From Fischerella muscicola PCC 7414 (lineage in GTDB: Bacteria; Cyanobacteriota; Cyanobacteriia; Cyanobacteriales; Nostocaceae): DNA of 39,539 bases. Below, in pieces: positions 23,383-32,628 of this stretch; position 1 is the first letter of the stretch; each line of letters begins with the position of its first letter. The position numbers and the translations under genes were made by a program. The stretch is taken from positions 1 through 39,539 of the forward strand of contig NZ_AJLK01000182.1 in NCBI RefSeq assembly GCF_000317205.1, written 5' to 3'. The notes below the pieces were generated by a model. The model saw only the letters and a program-made list of their open reading frames with translations. It did not search any database and was not told the origin of the DNA.

Positions 23383-24540
23383 TTAACTCAAAGCTTGTTG
23401 TAGCTGGAGTTGTAGAGGTTGGTCTATTTGCACGACTATACCGGGATAGTCTCGATTCACTACTACTTGTTCTGTTGCTGTTTGCAGATTTTGCCATAAT
23501 AACCAACGACTACCACTCGGAAGCGAACAGAGGGTTAAGGGGTTTTGGGTGAGCCAAAGCAACGGTTCACTTGTAGGAGGAAGATTTGTGGCATCTTCAC
23601 CAGGATTAGTTGCTGCTAGGGTTTCCATGACGACGCGATCGCCTCTGACTAAACCTGTAAATGCTGTCCACAGTTGTACTTGTATTTGCTGTTGTTGTGC
23701 GTAAAAATACAGTGAAGCTGCGGCAATTACTGCTTGCTCAAAACTTGATTCTTGCCATCTAGCACTGCTATCAAGGGCAATAATTGTCTGTTGCCCCGCA
23801 GTAACAATTTCTAACTCTCGTACCCGTAACTCTCCGTAACGAGCGCTGGTACGCCAGTGAATGAGACGCATGGAATCACCTATGCGGTAAGGACGTAGCG
23901 ATCGCACCAGTCCTTCATTGGCTGTTTGCAAAGGTACACCACGAGGATCGCCCTTACGACTGTCTTCTTGCCCAATTCTATCTATCAAAGGACAACTGGC
24001 AAGGGTTAACACTGGGGGATAGACTATCGCCCTCGCTGTACATTCACGCTGGCGACGACACCAAAACAGCCCTAAAGGCGCACCGCTAGCTAGTTCAACA
24101 GTCTCCCAGCGATAGATACCCCGGCGTTGGGTAGGGTAATAGTACACCCAACGGTAAGTCTTCTGAGGCAAAATAGTTTCTATGGCTTGCTGTTGTGGTT
24201 TTCCCAAGATGAAGGGTAGCACATCTGCAACTTGCAGCAAGTTCACTGGCTTCTTTGTAGGATTAACAATATCCAATTCAACCTTGAAATCGTTTCCAGC
24301 TGTGACTGGTGAAATTGGGTGACGCTTAACTACTAAATTAAAGAGCGATCGCGGTGGTAACACAGCTGCTATACCAAGTAAGGCAAAACTAACACCACTA
24401 ATCGCATAAAGCCAGCCAGCCATTGTATTAATAGCAGCCCCAAAAAAGCAAATAGCAATTCCTGCCAATACCCAACCACTGTATGCAGGAGTAGAAGCAC
24501 GGATCTCTAACCAATTGGTAATGCGTTTGATAATTTTCAT
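23383..24540 (-). CDS. DUF58 domain protein
   Basis: A 385-aa protein with two N-terminal transmembrane helices (AYSGWVLAGIAICFFGAAIN and TMAGWLYAISGVSFALLGIA, about 20-58) and a C-terminal DUF58/vWA-like region. The latter is marked by GTEFHS-type DUF58 sequence (EDSRKGDPRGVPLQTANEGL, VRSLRPYRIGDSMRLIHWRT, SARYGELRVRELE). DUF58 proteins often act with a MoxR AAA+ ATPase in assembling or regulating protein complexes; no moxR is present here. ATG 24540 (MKIIKRITNWLEIRAS) is preferred to an upstream in-frame ATG at 24594, because the extra 18 residues are encoded by a TTGTTGTTTGTTGG repeat. Confidence 0.85.
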   Translation of the reverse strand: MKIIKRITNWLEIRASTPAYSGWVLAGIAICFFGAAINTMAGWLYAISGVSFALLGIAAVLPPRSLFNLVVKRHPISPVTAGNDFKVELDIVNPTKKPVNLLQVADVLPFILGKPQQQAIETILPQKTYRWVYYYPTQRRGIYRWETVELASGAPLGLFWCRRQRECTARAIVYPPVLTLASCPLIDRIGQEDSRKGDPRGVPLQTANEGLVRSLRPYRIGDSMRLIHWRTSARYGELRVRELEIVTAGQQTIIALDSSARWQESSFEQAVIAAASLYFYAQQQQIQVQLWTAFTGLVRGDRVVMETLAATNPGEDATNLPPTSEPLLWLTQNPLTLCSLPSGSRWLLWQNLQTATEQVVVNRDYPGIVVQIDQPLQLQLQQALS

Positions 24541-24702
24541 AATTTGTTGTTTGTTGTTTGTTGGTTGTTGTTTGGAACCATTACCTACCAACAATCAACC
24601 ATCAACAAACAACTTAACCTATCAATGCCTAAAATTCACAATACCTACGCGTTTTCCTCCGCGTTAAAAAATATATGATTTCGACTTCCCTAATACTGTG
24701 AA

Positions 24703-25290
24703 TTAAGAAATTTTGCGAGGGAAAACAGAAGATAAATCTAGCAATGGAGATGACGCTATAGGTAGTTCAACTGATTGATTCGCTAAAAATATACGCCTGA
24801 AACGGTAGCCAAAATTATTTTGAGAATATTTATAAGGTTCGCTGTAAGCTTCTAATTGGTTAGTAACTAGATTAAATATCCAGTAGTGAGAAATTTCAGC
24901 CTCAGCATACAAAGGCATTTTAACATCGCGATCGTAATCTAAAGACGAATCTGCAATCTCAATGACAAGAAAAATATCTGCGGGTGTGGGGTGTGCAAAT
25001 AAGTAATTATCGGGAGTGGAACGAACTATGGCAAAATCGGGTTCGGGTTCACTGCTTGATGGTAAAGTTATAGGGTCTTGACATCGTAACTCAGCTTTAC
25101 CAGCAACTAATTGTGCTAGTTCTCGAATTAAATTAGTGCAACAGGTTGTGTGTGCTGTTCCTTTGGCTACCATCTGTACTAGTTCACCGCGAATGAGTTC
25201 AACACGTTCGTCTTCGTGGAAAAAACCTAGTTCAATTAAACGATGGTATTCGTCCAGTGTAAAGCGCCGCGTTGTTGTCTGACTCAGCAT
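24703..25290 (-). CDS. Uma2 family (DUF820) endonuclease-like protein
   Basis: A 195-aa member of the Uma2/DUF820 family, extremely expanded in cyanobacteria and built on a PD-(D/E)xK nuclease-like fold. Visible marks are the N-terminal TRRFTLDEYHRLIELGFFHE, DERVELIRGELVQMVAKGTA, the acidic motif EPDFAIVRS (conserved Asp), FLVIEIADSSLDYDRDVKMP (conserved Glu) and LYAEAEISHYWIFNLVTNQL. No substrate is known for the family. A second Uma2 gene follows upstream on the same strand; the two share only family-level similarity and 88 bases lie between them. Confidence 0.88.
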   Translation of the reverse strand: MLSQTTTRRFTLDEYHRLIELGFFHEDERVELIRGELVQMVAKGTAHTTCCTNLIRELAQLVAGKAELRCQDPITLPSSSEPEPDFAIVRSTPDNYLFAHPTPADIFLVIEIADSSLDYDRDVKMPLYAEAEISHYWIFNLVTNQLEAYSEPYKYSQNNFGYRFRRIFLANQSVELPIASSPLLDLSSVFPRKIS

Positions 25291-25378
25291 TTGAGTTACA
25301 TTCGGAGTTTGTACGTCTTTTCTATTTTTACAAATTTACTACTTTGGGGTGTTGGTGCGATCGCCCCAAACAATTCTT

Positions 25379-25942
25379 TTAGTCTCGTAACCAACTGAAC
25401 AGATTTTCCACAGTTAAACAAAAATCTTTGGCAAATTCTGGTACTGGTAATTGTACCTCTGGTTGATCATAAAAAGTTGTTGGTTGAGCCGGCAGATATA
25501 CGAACACCAGTTCTTCTGCTGGATCTATTAACCATCCCATTTGAGTTCCGTACTTCAAACAGTGCAAAATATTTTTTGTGACTTTCGTTTGACTTTGATC
25601 AGGTGAAAGAATTTCAATTGTCCAATCTGGAGCGAGTGAGAAAGTATTAGCAACTGCACCATTTTCTTTACGAGGAATCCTGCTCCAAGTAAACACACAA
25701 ATATCAGGTACAATTGAGCGTCCACCAAATGTACAACGCAGTTCTGAAAAAGCTCTTGCAATCTGTTTTGGTTTCAATATAGAGTTAATCGCAGGCGCTA
25801 ATTCCGTCTGAATTGCACTATGTTCTCCTTGAGGCATTGGTTTTTGGATTACACGCCCATCAATATACTCGCTAGCAGGTTCTGTTTCTGGCAGTTTAAG
25901 AAATTCTTCTAGTGTGAGGACTTGATTAGGTGTTTGCACCAT
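25379..25942 (-). CDS. Uma2 family (DUF820) endonuclease-like protein, second copy
   Basis: A 187-aa Uma2/DUF820 protein: LTLEEFLKLPETEPASEYID, GRVIQKPMPQGEHSAIQTEL, RCTFGGRSIVPDICVFTW (conserved Asp), DWTIEILSPDQSQTKVTKNI (conserved Glu) and CLKYGTQMGWLIDPAEELVF. I chose ATG 25942 (MVQTPNQVLTLEEF) over the ATG ten codons upstream: the motif GAGGA lies 9 bases ahead of it and family members begin near this residue. It belongs to a different Uma2 subgroup from its neighbour. It sits downstream of typA and beyond its terminator, so it probably has its own promoter. Confidence 0.87.
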   Translation of the reverse strand: MVQTPNQVLTLEEFLKLPETEPASEYIDGRVIQKPMPQGEHSAIQTELAPAINSILKPKQIARAFSELRCTFGGRSIVPDICVFTWSRIPRKENGAVANTFSLAPDWTIEILSPDQSQTKVTKNILHCLKYGTQMGWLIDPAEELVFVYLPAQPTTFYDQPEVQLPVPEFAKDFCLTVENLFSWLRD

Positions 25943-26009
25943 TGTTATTTTCCTCAATATCTTCAGTCGCACAGCTTGTATTTGTCATTGTACAAATTCT
26001 GATCAGACA

Positions 26010-26040
26010 AAAAAATAGAGACGTGCTATTAGCACGCCTC
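26010..26040 (-). terminator. intrinsic terminator of typA
   Basis: Read on the minus strand, GAGGCGTGCTAATAGCACGT plus CTC forms a stem of about 9 bp with a short loop and is followed by TATTTTTTTG. It starts 20 bases past the typA stop codon (26061). The arm resembles the palindrome at 20527. Confidence 0.82.
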
Positions 26041-26060
26041 CACAGATAATTTATTGTTAA

Positions 26061-27851
26061 TTAACGTTTTGCCAACTTCTTCGCCATCTTCCGCAGACGA
26101 ATTGATTTGGGTGTAACTTCCACCAATTCATCTGGCCCGATGTATTCCAACGCACGTTCCAGACTCATTTCCACTGGTGCTTGCAACTGTACTAACTCAT
26201 CACCACTAGCAGCGCGGTGGTTGGTAAGCTGCTTAGTTTTGCAGACGTTTAATTCTAAGTCTTGGGGACGGTTGTGTTCACCGACAATCATACCCTTGTA
26301 GACTTTTGTGCCGGGAGTGATAAAGAATACACCTCTATCTTCAGCGTTCTTCATTGCATAGAAGGTGGAAACACCCTCTTCAAAAGCAATCAGCACACCT
26401 TTGTTGCGGGCTTCAATATCACCACTGAGCGGACGGTAATCTAGGAAACTGTGGTTCATAATCCCTTCGCCCCGTGTCATCCGCATGAATTCACCCCGGA
26501 ATCCAATTAAACCACGGGCGGGAATGACAAATTCTAGTTGGGTGCGTCCGTTACCACCAACTTGCATATCTTGCATTTCACCGCGACGTTGTCCGAGGCG
26601 TTCAATACAGCTACCGACACTATCTTCGGGAACGTCCAGTACTAGAAGTTCGTAAGGTTCGCAGGGTTGACCGTTAACTTCCCGGTAAATTACCTGTGGC
26701 TGAGATACTTGGAACTCGTAGCCTTCACGGCGCATAGTTTCAATTAAGATACCCAAGTGTAATTCACCACGACCGGAAACCAGGAATTTATCGGGAGAGT
26801 CAGTTTCTTCGACGCGGAGGGCGACGTTAGTTTCCAATTCCCGGAAAAGGCGATCGCGCACTTGTCGAGATGTTACCAGTTTTCCTTCTTGACCAGCGAA
26901 GGGCGAATCATTTACCCAAAAGGTCATTTGTAACGTCGGTTCATCAACTTTAATTAGTGGTAAAGCTTGGGGTTCATTAGGATCAGTGATTGTTTCACCG
27001 ATATTAGCATCAGCAAAACCAGCCACTGCCACAATATAACCAGCAGAGGCTTCTTCCATTTCTACCCGCTTCAAGCCTTCAAAGCCCATCAATTTTGTGA
27101 CTTTAGCTTTGACAATATTACCGTTTTCTGTAACTAAAGCCGCTTGCTGTCCCATGCGGATTGTGCCATTGTGGATTCTACCAATGACAATCCGTCCCAG
27201 ATATTCAGAATAATCGAGGGTAGTGACTTGCAGTTGCAGTGGCTTGTTGACATCACCGACTGGTGGTGGAACATGGCGCAGAATTGCATCAAATAGGGGT
27301 TGCATGTCCTTGGGTTCGTCATCCAAGTCATTTTTGGCATAGCCACTTAAACCAGAGGCGAACAGATAGGGAAAATCACATTGATCTTCATCTGCACCTA
27401 GTTCTAGGAACAAGTCTAATACCTTATCAATTGCACCGTAGGGATCAGCTTGCGGGCGATCGATTTTATTGACTACAACAATCGGGCGGAGTCCCTTTTC
27501 TAATGCCTTCTTCAACACAAAGCGAGTTTGAGGCATGGGGCCTTCATTGGCATCCACAATCAGGATACAACCATCAACCATGCCAAGTACCCGTTCCACT
27601 TCGCCGCCAAAATCAGCGTGTCCGGGAGTGTCAACAATATTGATCAGCGTTTCTTTGTACTTAACAGCAGTATTCTTAGAAAGAATAGTAATGCCTCGTT
27701 CCCTTTCCAGGGCGTTGGAGTCCATGACGCAATCCGGAACGTCTTCCCCTTCACGGAAAATGCCGGATTGTTTGAGGAGAGCATCAACGAGGGTTGTTTT
27801 GCCGTGATCTACGTGGGCGATAATAGCGACGTTACGGATTGGGAGCGTCAT
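26061..27851 (-). CDS. typA: ribosome-associated GTPase TypA/BipA
   Basis: Translational GTPase of the EF-G-like family, acting in 50S assembly and stress adaptation. The 596-aa product begins [20 protein letters not shown] with the G1 loop AHVDHGKT, followed by switch regions ([14 protein letters not shown]), the G3 motif [16 protein letters not shown] and G4 NKIDRPQA. Domain II ([20 protein letters not shown]), the EF-G-like domains III and V, and the TypA-specific C-terminus ([34 protein letters not shown]) are all present. Full length and intact. It ends at a strong terminator. Confidence 0.96.
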   Translation of the reverse strand: MTLPIRNVAIIAHVDHGKTTLVDALLKQSGIFREGEDVPDCVMDSNALERERGITILSKNTAVKYKETLINIVDTPGHADFGGEVERVLGMVDGCILIVDANEGPMPQTRFVLKKALEKGLRPIVVVNKIDRPQADPYGAIDKVLDLFLELGADEDQCDFPYLFASGLSGYAKNDLDDEPKDMQPLFDAILRHVPPPVGDVNKPLQLQVTTLDYSEYLGRIVIGRIHNGTIRMGQQAALVTENGNIVKAKVTKLMGFEGLKRVEMEEASAGYIVAVAGFADANIGETITDPNEPQALPLIKVDEPTLQMTFWVNDSPFAGQEGKLVTSRQVRDRLFRELETNVALRVEETDSPDKFLVSGRGELHLGILIETMRREGYEFQVSQPQVIYREVNGQPCEPYELLVLDVPEDSVGSCIERLGQRRGEMQDMQVGGNGRTQLEFVIPARGLIGFRGEFMRMTRGEGIMNHSFLDYRPLSGDIEARNKGVLIAFEEGVSTFYAMKNAEDRGVFFITPGTKVYKGMIVGEHNRPQDLELNVCKTKQLTNHRAASGDELVQLQAPVEMSLERALEYIGPDELVEVTPKSIRLRKMAKKLAKR

Positions 27852-28278
27852 AATAAGCGCGTTCCAGTACTTTAAAAGGGGTTACAGTTTATATATAGTG
27901 GTGGACTGCTTTAACAGAATTTGAGGGAATGTACAGATTCTGTAAATAAGCCTTAACAATTCTACAATTCTATCGTAATCTAAATTATTCCAAGGCAACG
28001 AAAAAGCTTTAGGCTCGTACGCCTGGTAGCAGGAAGATGAAAATTTCTTGGTGTCTTAGTGTCTTGGTGTTGAAAAAATTATTTTTTCACCACATATCTG
28101 ACTATCGTTTCAGGGTCAACCCAGTCAAGGACTTCCTCGACGTCGGGTTTCGGGTTGTCTGTTTCGTTGCGCCGAGGGCTTAGTAGCCCTTGATACTTTT
28201 GCCCTTTTGCTCTCTGCTCTTTTTTCTTTTCCCTTTGCCTTTTTTGCGATCGCAGCGATCTCTCTAGGAATAGAGAAA
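27852..28278. other. gene-free spacer between typA and the antitoxin-like gene
   Basis: No convincing gene. The minus-strand frame ending at 28079 reads NPKPDVEEVLDWVDPETIVR, which looks protein-like, but the rest of that frame is a lysine/arginine-rich low-complexity stretch, so it may be a remnant. CTTAGTGTCTTGGTG repeats occur near 28055, and a CTTTTGCCCTTTTGCTCTC polypyrimidine run lies near 28200. Confidence 0.5.
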
Positions 28279-28656
28279 ATGTCAGCCAAGAAAATGCCAA
28301 CTAGTGATAGTTATTTTGATGACTTAATCTCACGTCTTAAAGATCCAAGTTATGCTGCTCTCTATATAGAAACTCATATGGAGTTAGAAGAAGATGAAGC
28401 ACTCGACCCGAGATTAATTAAATTGGCACTAAGTAATGTAGCAGAGGCACTCGGTGAACAAAATGGCATGACACCAGAACAAGTAAAACAATATCAAGAA
28501 AAACTAGATGAATTGCTCTCACAGCCAGGAAGTGAAGCGATCTATCATCTGGGGGAATGGCTCAATAATTTAGGATTAAAACTCACTGTGACTGTTGCTG
28601 AAAATACAGATGATTGCGTTAATCATAATGCTAACGACTCGAAATTAACTGTTTAG
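28279..28656 (+). CDS. addiction-module antidote-like protein (orphan)
   Basis: A 125-aa protein whose N-terminal half (DSYFDDLISRLKDPSYAALY, IETHMELEEDEALDPRLIKL, ALSNVAEALGEQNGMTPEQV) resembles HigA/addiction-module antidote proteins of the HTH type. The end (YHLGEWLNNLGLKLTV) matches their C-terminus. The region where these proteins carry the helix-turn-helix (QVKQYQEKLDELLSQPGSEA) is only weakly HTH-like. No toxin gene of the RelE/HigB kind lies beside it. I chose ATG 28279 because the upstream 24 codons run through repeat-like polypyrimidine DNA. It may be an orphaned antitoxin or a regulator that has lost its partner; this is inference. Confidence 0.6.
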   Translation: MSAKKMPTSDSYFDDLISRLKDPSYAALYIETHMELEEDEALDPRLIKLALSNVAEALGEQNGMTPEQVKQYQEKLDELLSQPGSEAIYHLGEWLNNLGLKLTVTVAENTDDCVNHNANDSKLTV

Positions 28657-28746
28657 TAATTTTATAAATTGTGTAAAAGATAAACTAGCGATGCTTCTTT
28701 TTAACTTAATATTAATTAGCCCAATTTAATCAAACGTAAATTGTAG

Positions 28747-28775
28747 GGTGCGTTAGGCAACAGCCGTAACGCACC
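28747..28775. repeat. GGTGCGTTA inverted repeat hairpin
   Basis: Perfect 9-bp arms GGTGCGTTA and TAACGCACC with an 11-base spacer. This palindrome family (TAGGGTGCGTTAGG...) is widespread in cyanobacterial spacers. It is followed by TTTATTTAT and could end the antitoxin-like transcript. Confidence 0.7.
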
Positions 28776-28838
28776 TTTATTTATCTGGTATATTTTATGA
28801 TATGGCAATACTATCTAAATTTATGAGAATCGCAAAAC

Positions 28839-28876
28839 CAAGATCCCCGACTTTGCAAGATTGATCGGGGATCTTG
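28839..28876. repeat. CAAGATCCCCGA inverted repeat hairpin
   Basis: Perfect 12-bp arms CAAGATCCCCGA and TCGGGGATCTTG separated by 14 bases. It is a common palindromic repeat in filamentous cyanobacteria and lies 57 bases upstream of the lepB relic. Confidence 0.75.
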
Positions 28877-28932
28877 TCTCTCACAAGTGATCTAGAAATG
28901 CTATAGTCTGTGAAAACTCATTCCAAAAAAAT

Positions 28933-29260
28933 ATGTCTAATAAAGAACCGTGGCTAGCGGTAAATCTATCTAGTTTATTTCCAGGTATTGGACAAATATA
29001 TTCTGGCAAAAAATTAAAAGGTTATTTTCTAATATTCTTTTACATCGCTCTCTACATCATAGGACTTTGGCAAATACTCAGCCCTCCAGGCAATGTATTT
29101 ATCTGTTTAGGCTATACCTGCTAATTCTTATTTGGTAATGGGTGATAATCGTAATAGTAGTTATGATAGTCGTTGCTGGGGCGTTGTCCCCCGTGAGAAT
29201 ATCATTGGTAAAGTCTATAAAAGAGTTTTCCCCCTAGATCGCATTGGTACAATTGAATAA
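28933..29260 (+). pseudogene. lepB: signal peptidase I relic lacking its catalytic core
   Basis: The frame opens MSNKEPWLAVNLSSLFPGIG then QIYSGKKLKGYFLIFFYIAL, the N-terminal membrane region typical of one cyanobacterial signal peptidase I subgroup, and stops at residue 63. One base out of frame, the DNA continues [20 protein letters not shown] then [27 protein letters not shown] and stop. That is the C-terminal box of signal peptidase I (GDNRNxSxDSR). The catalytic Ser and Lys boxes that should lie between are missing, a loss of at least 100 residues together with a frame change. It cannot encode an active peptidase. The stop overlaps the ATG of the next gene (TAATG), suggesting former translational coupling with the HD-domain gene. 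Confidence 0.87.
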
Positions 29261-29835
29261 TGTTATCAGAACGCTTTACCCAAGCCCTTATCTACGCTAC
29301 CCAACTCCACGCAAACCAGGTTCGCAAAGGTTCAGGTGTTCCCTACGTTGCTCATCTGTTGGGTGTTGCTAGTATTGCCCTAGAATATGGGGCAAATGAG
29401 GATGAAGCGATCGCTGCACTTTTACATGATGCAGTCGAGGATCAAGGTGGTGCTGCTACGCGGGAAGAAATTCGTCGTCGCTTTGGCGATAATGTAACTG
29501 CAATTGTCGATGGTTGTACGGATGCCGATACTACACCTAAACCGCCGTGGCGAGAACGTAAAGAAGCATACATTGCTCATATTCCTAGTGCTTCTTCTTC
29601 TGTGTTACTTGTGAGTGCGGCTGATAAACTGCACAATGCCCAGTCAATTCTCAAGGATTATCGGATTTTGGGCGAATCGCTTTGGCAACGTTTTCAAGGT
29701 GGTAAAGCAGGTACGCTTTGGTATTATCGGGCATTGGTAAATGCTTTTTACCAAACTGGTTCTAGTCCAATTTTTGCAGAATTAGAACGGGTAGTTTCGG
29801 AGTTGGAGAGGGTGGTAGCAAAAGATGATAGGTAA
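29260..29835 (+). CDS. HD-domain (p)ppGpp hydrolase-like protein (Mesh1/SpoT-HD type)
   Basis: A 191-aa single-domain metal-dependent phosphohydrolase resembling the HD domain of RelA/SpoT and the stand-alone Mesh1 hydrolases. Motifs: YATQLHANQVRKGSGVPYVA HLLGV (first metal His), IAALLHDAVEDQGG (HD pair), RRFGDNVTAIVDGCTD and VLLVSAADKLHNAQSILKDY (downstream Asp). No synthetase domain is present, so pure hydrolase activity on (p)ppGpp or a related nucleotide is predicted, not proven. The ATG overlaps the stop codon of the lepB relic. Length fits stand-alone members (about 180-200 aa). Confidence 0.85.
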   Translation: MLSERFTQALIYATQLHANQVRKGSGVPYVAHLLGVASIALEYGANEDEAIAALLHDAVEDQGGAATREEIRRRFGDNVTAIVDGCTDADTTPKPPWRERKEAYIAHIPSASSSVLLVSAADKLHNAQSILKDYRILGESLWQRFQGGKAGTLWYYRALVNAFYQTGSSPIFAELERVVSELERVVAKDDR

Positions 29836-29982
29836 TTTACGTTTGCTGTGAATTATCGCAATGACCGCAGTCGTTTGAAAAATCAACCACCGATGTACAC
29901 AGATAAACACAGATGACGCAGATAGTTTTTCTGTTAGTGGCAACAGTGATAATTGATAAGACGCAATTTGTGAGGGGAAAAA

Positions 29983-30849
29983 ATGCTGTTTCGTCTGTGG
30001 CGATCGCGTTCTGTTCTTTTGACTGTGATTGGTTGTTTTGTCTTACTGCTGACGATTAGTTTTGGTGTTCGTGTTCTTGCTCAAAATAATTACACCTTGC
30101 CTGAACGTCCAAATACAGTTACGGCTCAAGCACCAAATTTAGGAAGACACTTTCAGGAATTAGGACTAGAAGGCTCAATCTTAATTTACGACTTGAACAA
30201 AAACCGCACTTATGAACACAATCCTCAGCGTAACGCCACAGCAATGCTTCCTGGTTCGACGTTCAAAATTTTCAATGCAATGGTGGCGTTAGAAACGGGT
30301 GTCATACCAGATGATGTAGCTGTTTTTACTTGGGATGGAATTCAACGCCCAATTGAGGAATGGAATCACGATACGAATTTACGTCAAGCCTTCAAAGATT
30401 CTACTGTCTGGTTTTATCAAGTGTTGGCACGTCGAGCCGGACATAAACGAATGCAAGAATTTATTGATCAAGTAGGCTACGGTAATCGTCAGATTGGTAA
30501 TACTGAAGATATTGATCGCTTCTGGTTGCAGGGTCCATTAGAAATTACACCGAAAGCCCAGATTCAATTTTTACAAAGATTATATCGAAACAATCTGCCC
30601 TTCTCGCAACGGACAATGGATCTAGTTAAAGACATTATGGTGCGCGAACAGACTCCAGAATATACATTGCGGGGTAAAACAGGATGGCTTGACAGTACTA
30701 AACCAGAATTGGGCTGGTTTGTGGGTTATCTAGAACAGAACAAAAATGTCTATTTTTTCGCAACGACAATAGACATGCGTAAACCTTCAGATGCACCTCT
30801 GCGGATTGAGATCACACGACGCAGCCTCAAAGATTTAGGCTTACTGTAG
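29983..30849 (+). CDS. class D beta-lactamase-like (OXA-type) serine hydrolase
   Basis: A 288-aa exported protein with an N-terminal hydrophobic signal (RSVLLTVIGCFVLLLTISFG, about 9-28). It carries all class D motifs: S92-T-F-K95 (PGSTFKIFNA), S140-T-V (DSTVWFYQ), Y166-G-N, Trp181 in DRFWLQGPLEIT and K232-T-G (LRGKTGW). Class D enzymes form an acyl-enzyme through Ser92 with the lysine carbamylated; Trp181 is the residue that stabilises that lysine in OXA enzymes. The protein should act in the periplasm. Chromosomal OXA-like genes occur in environmental bacteria, and the physiological substrate is unknown. There is no IS adjacent and base composition is like the neighbours. Similarity to penicillin-sensing BlaR domains is the main alternative. 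Confidence 0.9.
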   Translation: MLFRLWRSRSVLLTVIGCFVLLLTISFGVRVLAQNNYTLPERPNTVTAQAPNLGRHFQELGLEGSILIYDLNKNRTYEHNPQRNATAMLPGSTFKIFNAMVALETGVIPDDVAVFTWDGIQRPIEEWNHDTNLRQAFKDSTVWFYQVLARRAGHKRMQEFIDQVGYGNRQIGNTEDIDRFWLQGPLEITPKAQIQFLQRLYRNNLPFSQRTMDLVKDIMVREQTPEYTLRGKTGWLDSTKPELGWFVGYLEQNKNVYFFATTIDMRKPSDAPLRIEITRRSLKDLGLL

Positions 30850-30891
30850 TCTAGCGATCGCTCTCAGCATTGGTAAAAAAGATAACACCCT

Positions 30892-30934
30892 GAAAATATA
30901 TAAATTCAGCTAGCGCAGGCAAAAAAAGCCTGCG
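30892..30934. repeat. AAATTCAGCTA repeat and bidirectional hairpin
   Basis: AAAATATATAAATTCAGCTA (30893-30912) is repeated at 34442-34461 near the tnpB element. It runs into a perfect 7-bp stem CGCAGGC/GCCTGCG with a loop of seven A (30914-30934). This lies between the converging beta-lactamase and prs genes and could end both transcripts. Confidence 0.65.
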
Positions 30935-30976
30935 GCATTCTGCAAAATCGTAACGGTGATGACAGTATTTTTGGTA

Positions 30977-31993
30977 TTAGCGGAACATACTACTTACTGA
31001 ACTATCTTCATGAATCCGCCAAATCGTTTCTCCTAAAAGATTCGCCACTGAAAGCACCTGTAATTGGGGGAAGCGATCGCCTTCGGGAATGGGAATTGTG
31101 TTGGTGACAATCACCTCTTCAAACAAACCGCTTGACAACCGCTCAATCGCAGGAGGGGAGAACACCGCATGGGTAGCACAGGCGTATACTTGACGCGCTC
31201 CTTCTTCACGGAGTAGCTTGGCTCCTTCTGTGATTGTGCCGCCAGTATCAATCATGTCATCTACCAGCACTGCTGTTTTACCCTTCACATCACCGATGAC
31301 ATTCAACACTTCAGCGACGTTGTGAGCTTGACGACGTTTATCAATAATGGCTAAGGGAGCATCATTCAGCTTTTTTGCAAATGCTCTTGCTCTTGCCACA
31401 CCGCCAACATCCGGGGAAACTACCACAATGTCAGACAGTTCTTTACTAACCAGATAATCCAGGATTACTGGTGAACCATAAACATGATCTAAGGGGATAT
31501 CAAAATATCCCTGGATTTGGGCTGAATGTAAATCCATTGCCAGAATGCGATTAGCACCTGCTTGGGTGATCAGGTTTGCAACTAGCTTGGCAGTAATTGA
31601 TTCTCTCCCTGCCGTTTTTCTGTCAGCACGGGCATAGCCATAATAAGGAATTACTGCTGTGACTTGTCGGGCTGAGGCTCGACGACAGGCATCGATCATT
31701 ATGAGTAATTCCATCAAATGATCGTTTACAGGTTGACAGCAGGGTTGAATTAAATAAACATCACAGCCCCGAATCGATTCCTGAATTTGAATGTAAAGCT
31801 CTCCATCCGCAAATCGCTTGCGAATCATTGGCCCCAAGTCCATGCCCAAATAGCGAGCTACTTCTTGAGATAAGGGTACATTAGCAGAACCAGAGAACAG
31901 CCGCAGGCGATGGTTTTCAGCTATTCCTGTTGTAGTTGATGGCAGTTTGAAAGTTGCGGTACTTAGCACAGCAGATCCTCGATGTGCATTCAT
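30977..31993 (-). CDS. prs: ribose-phosphate pyrophosphokinase
   Basis: PRPP synthase; makes 5-phosphoribosyl-1-diphosphate from ribose 5-phosphate and ATP for purine, pyrimidine, His, Trp and NAD synthesis. The 338-aa product shows the class I signature: RLFSGSANVPLSQEVARYLG, RFADGELYIQIQESIRGCDV, the catalytic loop ITAKLVANLITQAGANRILA, LHSAQIQGYFDIPLDHVYGS, and the PRPP-binding loop VLVDDMIDTGGTITEGAKLL. Full length, with an N-terminal extension of about 20 residues (NAHRGSAVLSTATFKLPST) common in cyanobacteria. Monocistronic. Confidence 0.95.
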   Translation of the reverse strand: MNAHRGSAVLSTATFKLPSTTTGIAENHRLRLFSGSANVPLSQEVARYLGMDLGPMIRKRFADGELYIQIQESIRGCDVYLIQPCCQPVNDHLMELLIMIDACRRASARQVTAVIPYYGYARADRKTAGRESITAKLVANLITQAGANRILAMDLHSAQIQGYFDIPLDHVYGSPVILDYLVSKELSDIVVVSPDVGGVARARAFAKKLNDAPLAIIDKRRQAHNVAEVLNVIGDVKGKTAVLVDDMIDTGGTITEGAKLLREEGARQVYACATHAVFSPPAIERLSSGLFEEVIVTNTIPIPEGDRFPQLQVLSVANLLGETIWRIHEDSSVSSMFR

Positions 31994-32628
31994 GGCAATA
32001 TTATCATCAGATATTTAGATTGTTTAAGAGCAATAGTCCGAAAAAACATCTGTGAGTTTTGTTGAAGCTTTTATAAAAACTTGATACATACCTCCATGAA
32101 ACTACAAGGTTCTAATTTTTTTGTTTTTGTGGTAAACACACTCTTACTAGCTCACACCTGTAGTCGGGATTTTTAGTTTGCTCTAAAAAAACCCAAGTCT
32201 AAATAGATTTGTTTGATGAACTACTTAACTTTTATGCACCCTATTCACAGAGATAGGAGAAGACTATTCTAGTTTACTTAGTAATCGTTAAGAACACCTA
32301 TAAATGAATCAATTATGGACGGCTGAATCTTCTATGATACTAGCTGCAAATTAATACATTAGCAGACTTGTTAGATGGTTTTCCATCACCAAGGAAAAAG
32401 AAATGAGCAACAAGCTCAAAAAGCAACGGGAACTAAAATAGTAATTTTTTTATCTTTTTTACTATTTTGTACTGGAAAATGAGTGTGAAAATAGACTATG
32501 AGCAAGTTTGTTAGGAATTTACTTTAATATACGTACAAATACAGCAGTTGACAAACTGCAACTGTTGGGTATGATTTTTTGCGGGTGAGTTCCTCCGAGT
32601 AGTGCCGTTACACTCTATTAACTAAAAG
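31994..32628. other. 635-base gene-free spacer between divergent prs and kinase genes
   Basis: An AT-rich intergenic region that must hold the divergent promoters of prs and the protein kinase. I see no reliable coding frame, hairpin or repeat. Several A/T runs and weak inverted words (for example around 32335-32420) are not strong enough to call an RNA gene. Confidence 0.5.

Noticed and set aside
28079-28300. 73-codon minus-strand frame with WVDPETIVRYV
   Set aside because: Half of it is low-complexity Lys/Arg/Gln-rich and it overlaps the antitoxin-like gene; only a possible remnant.
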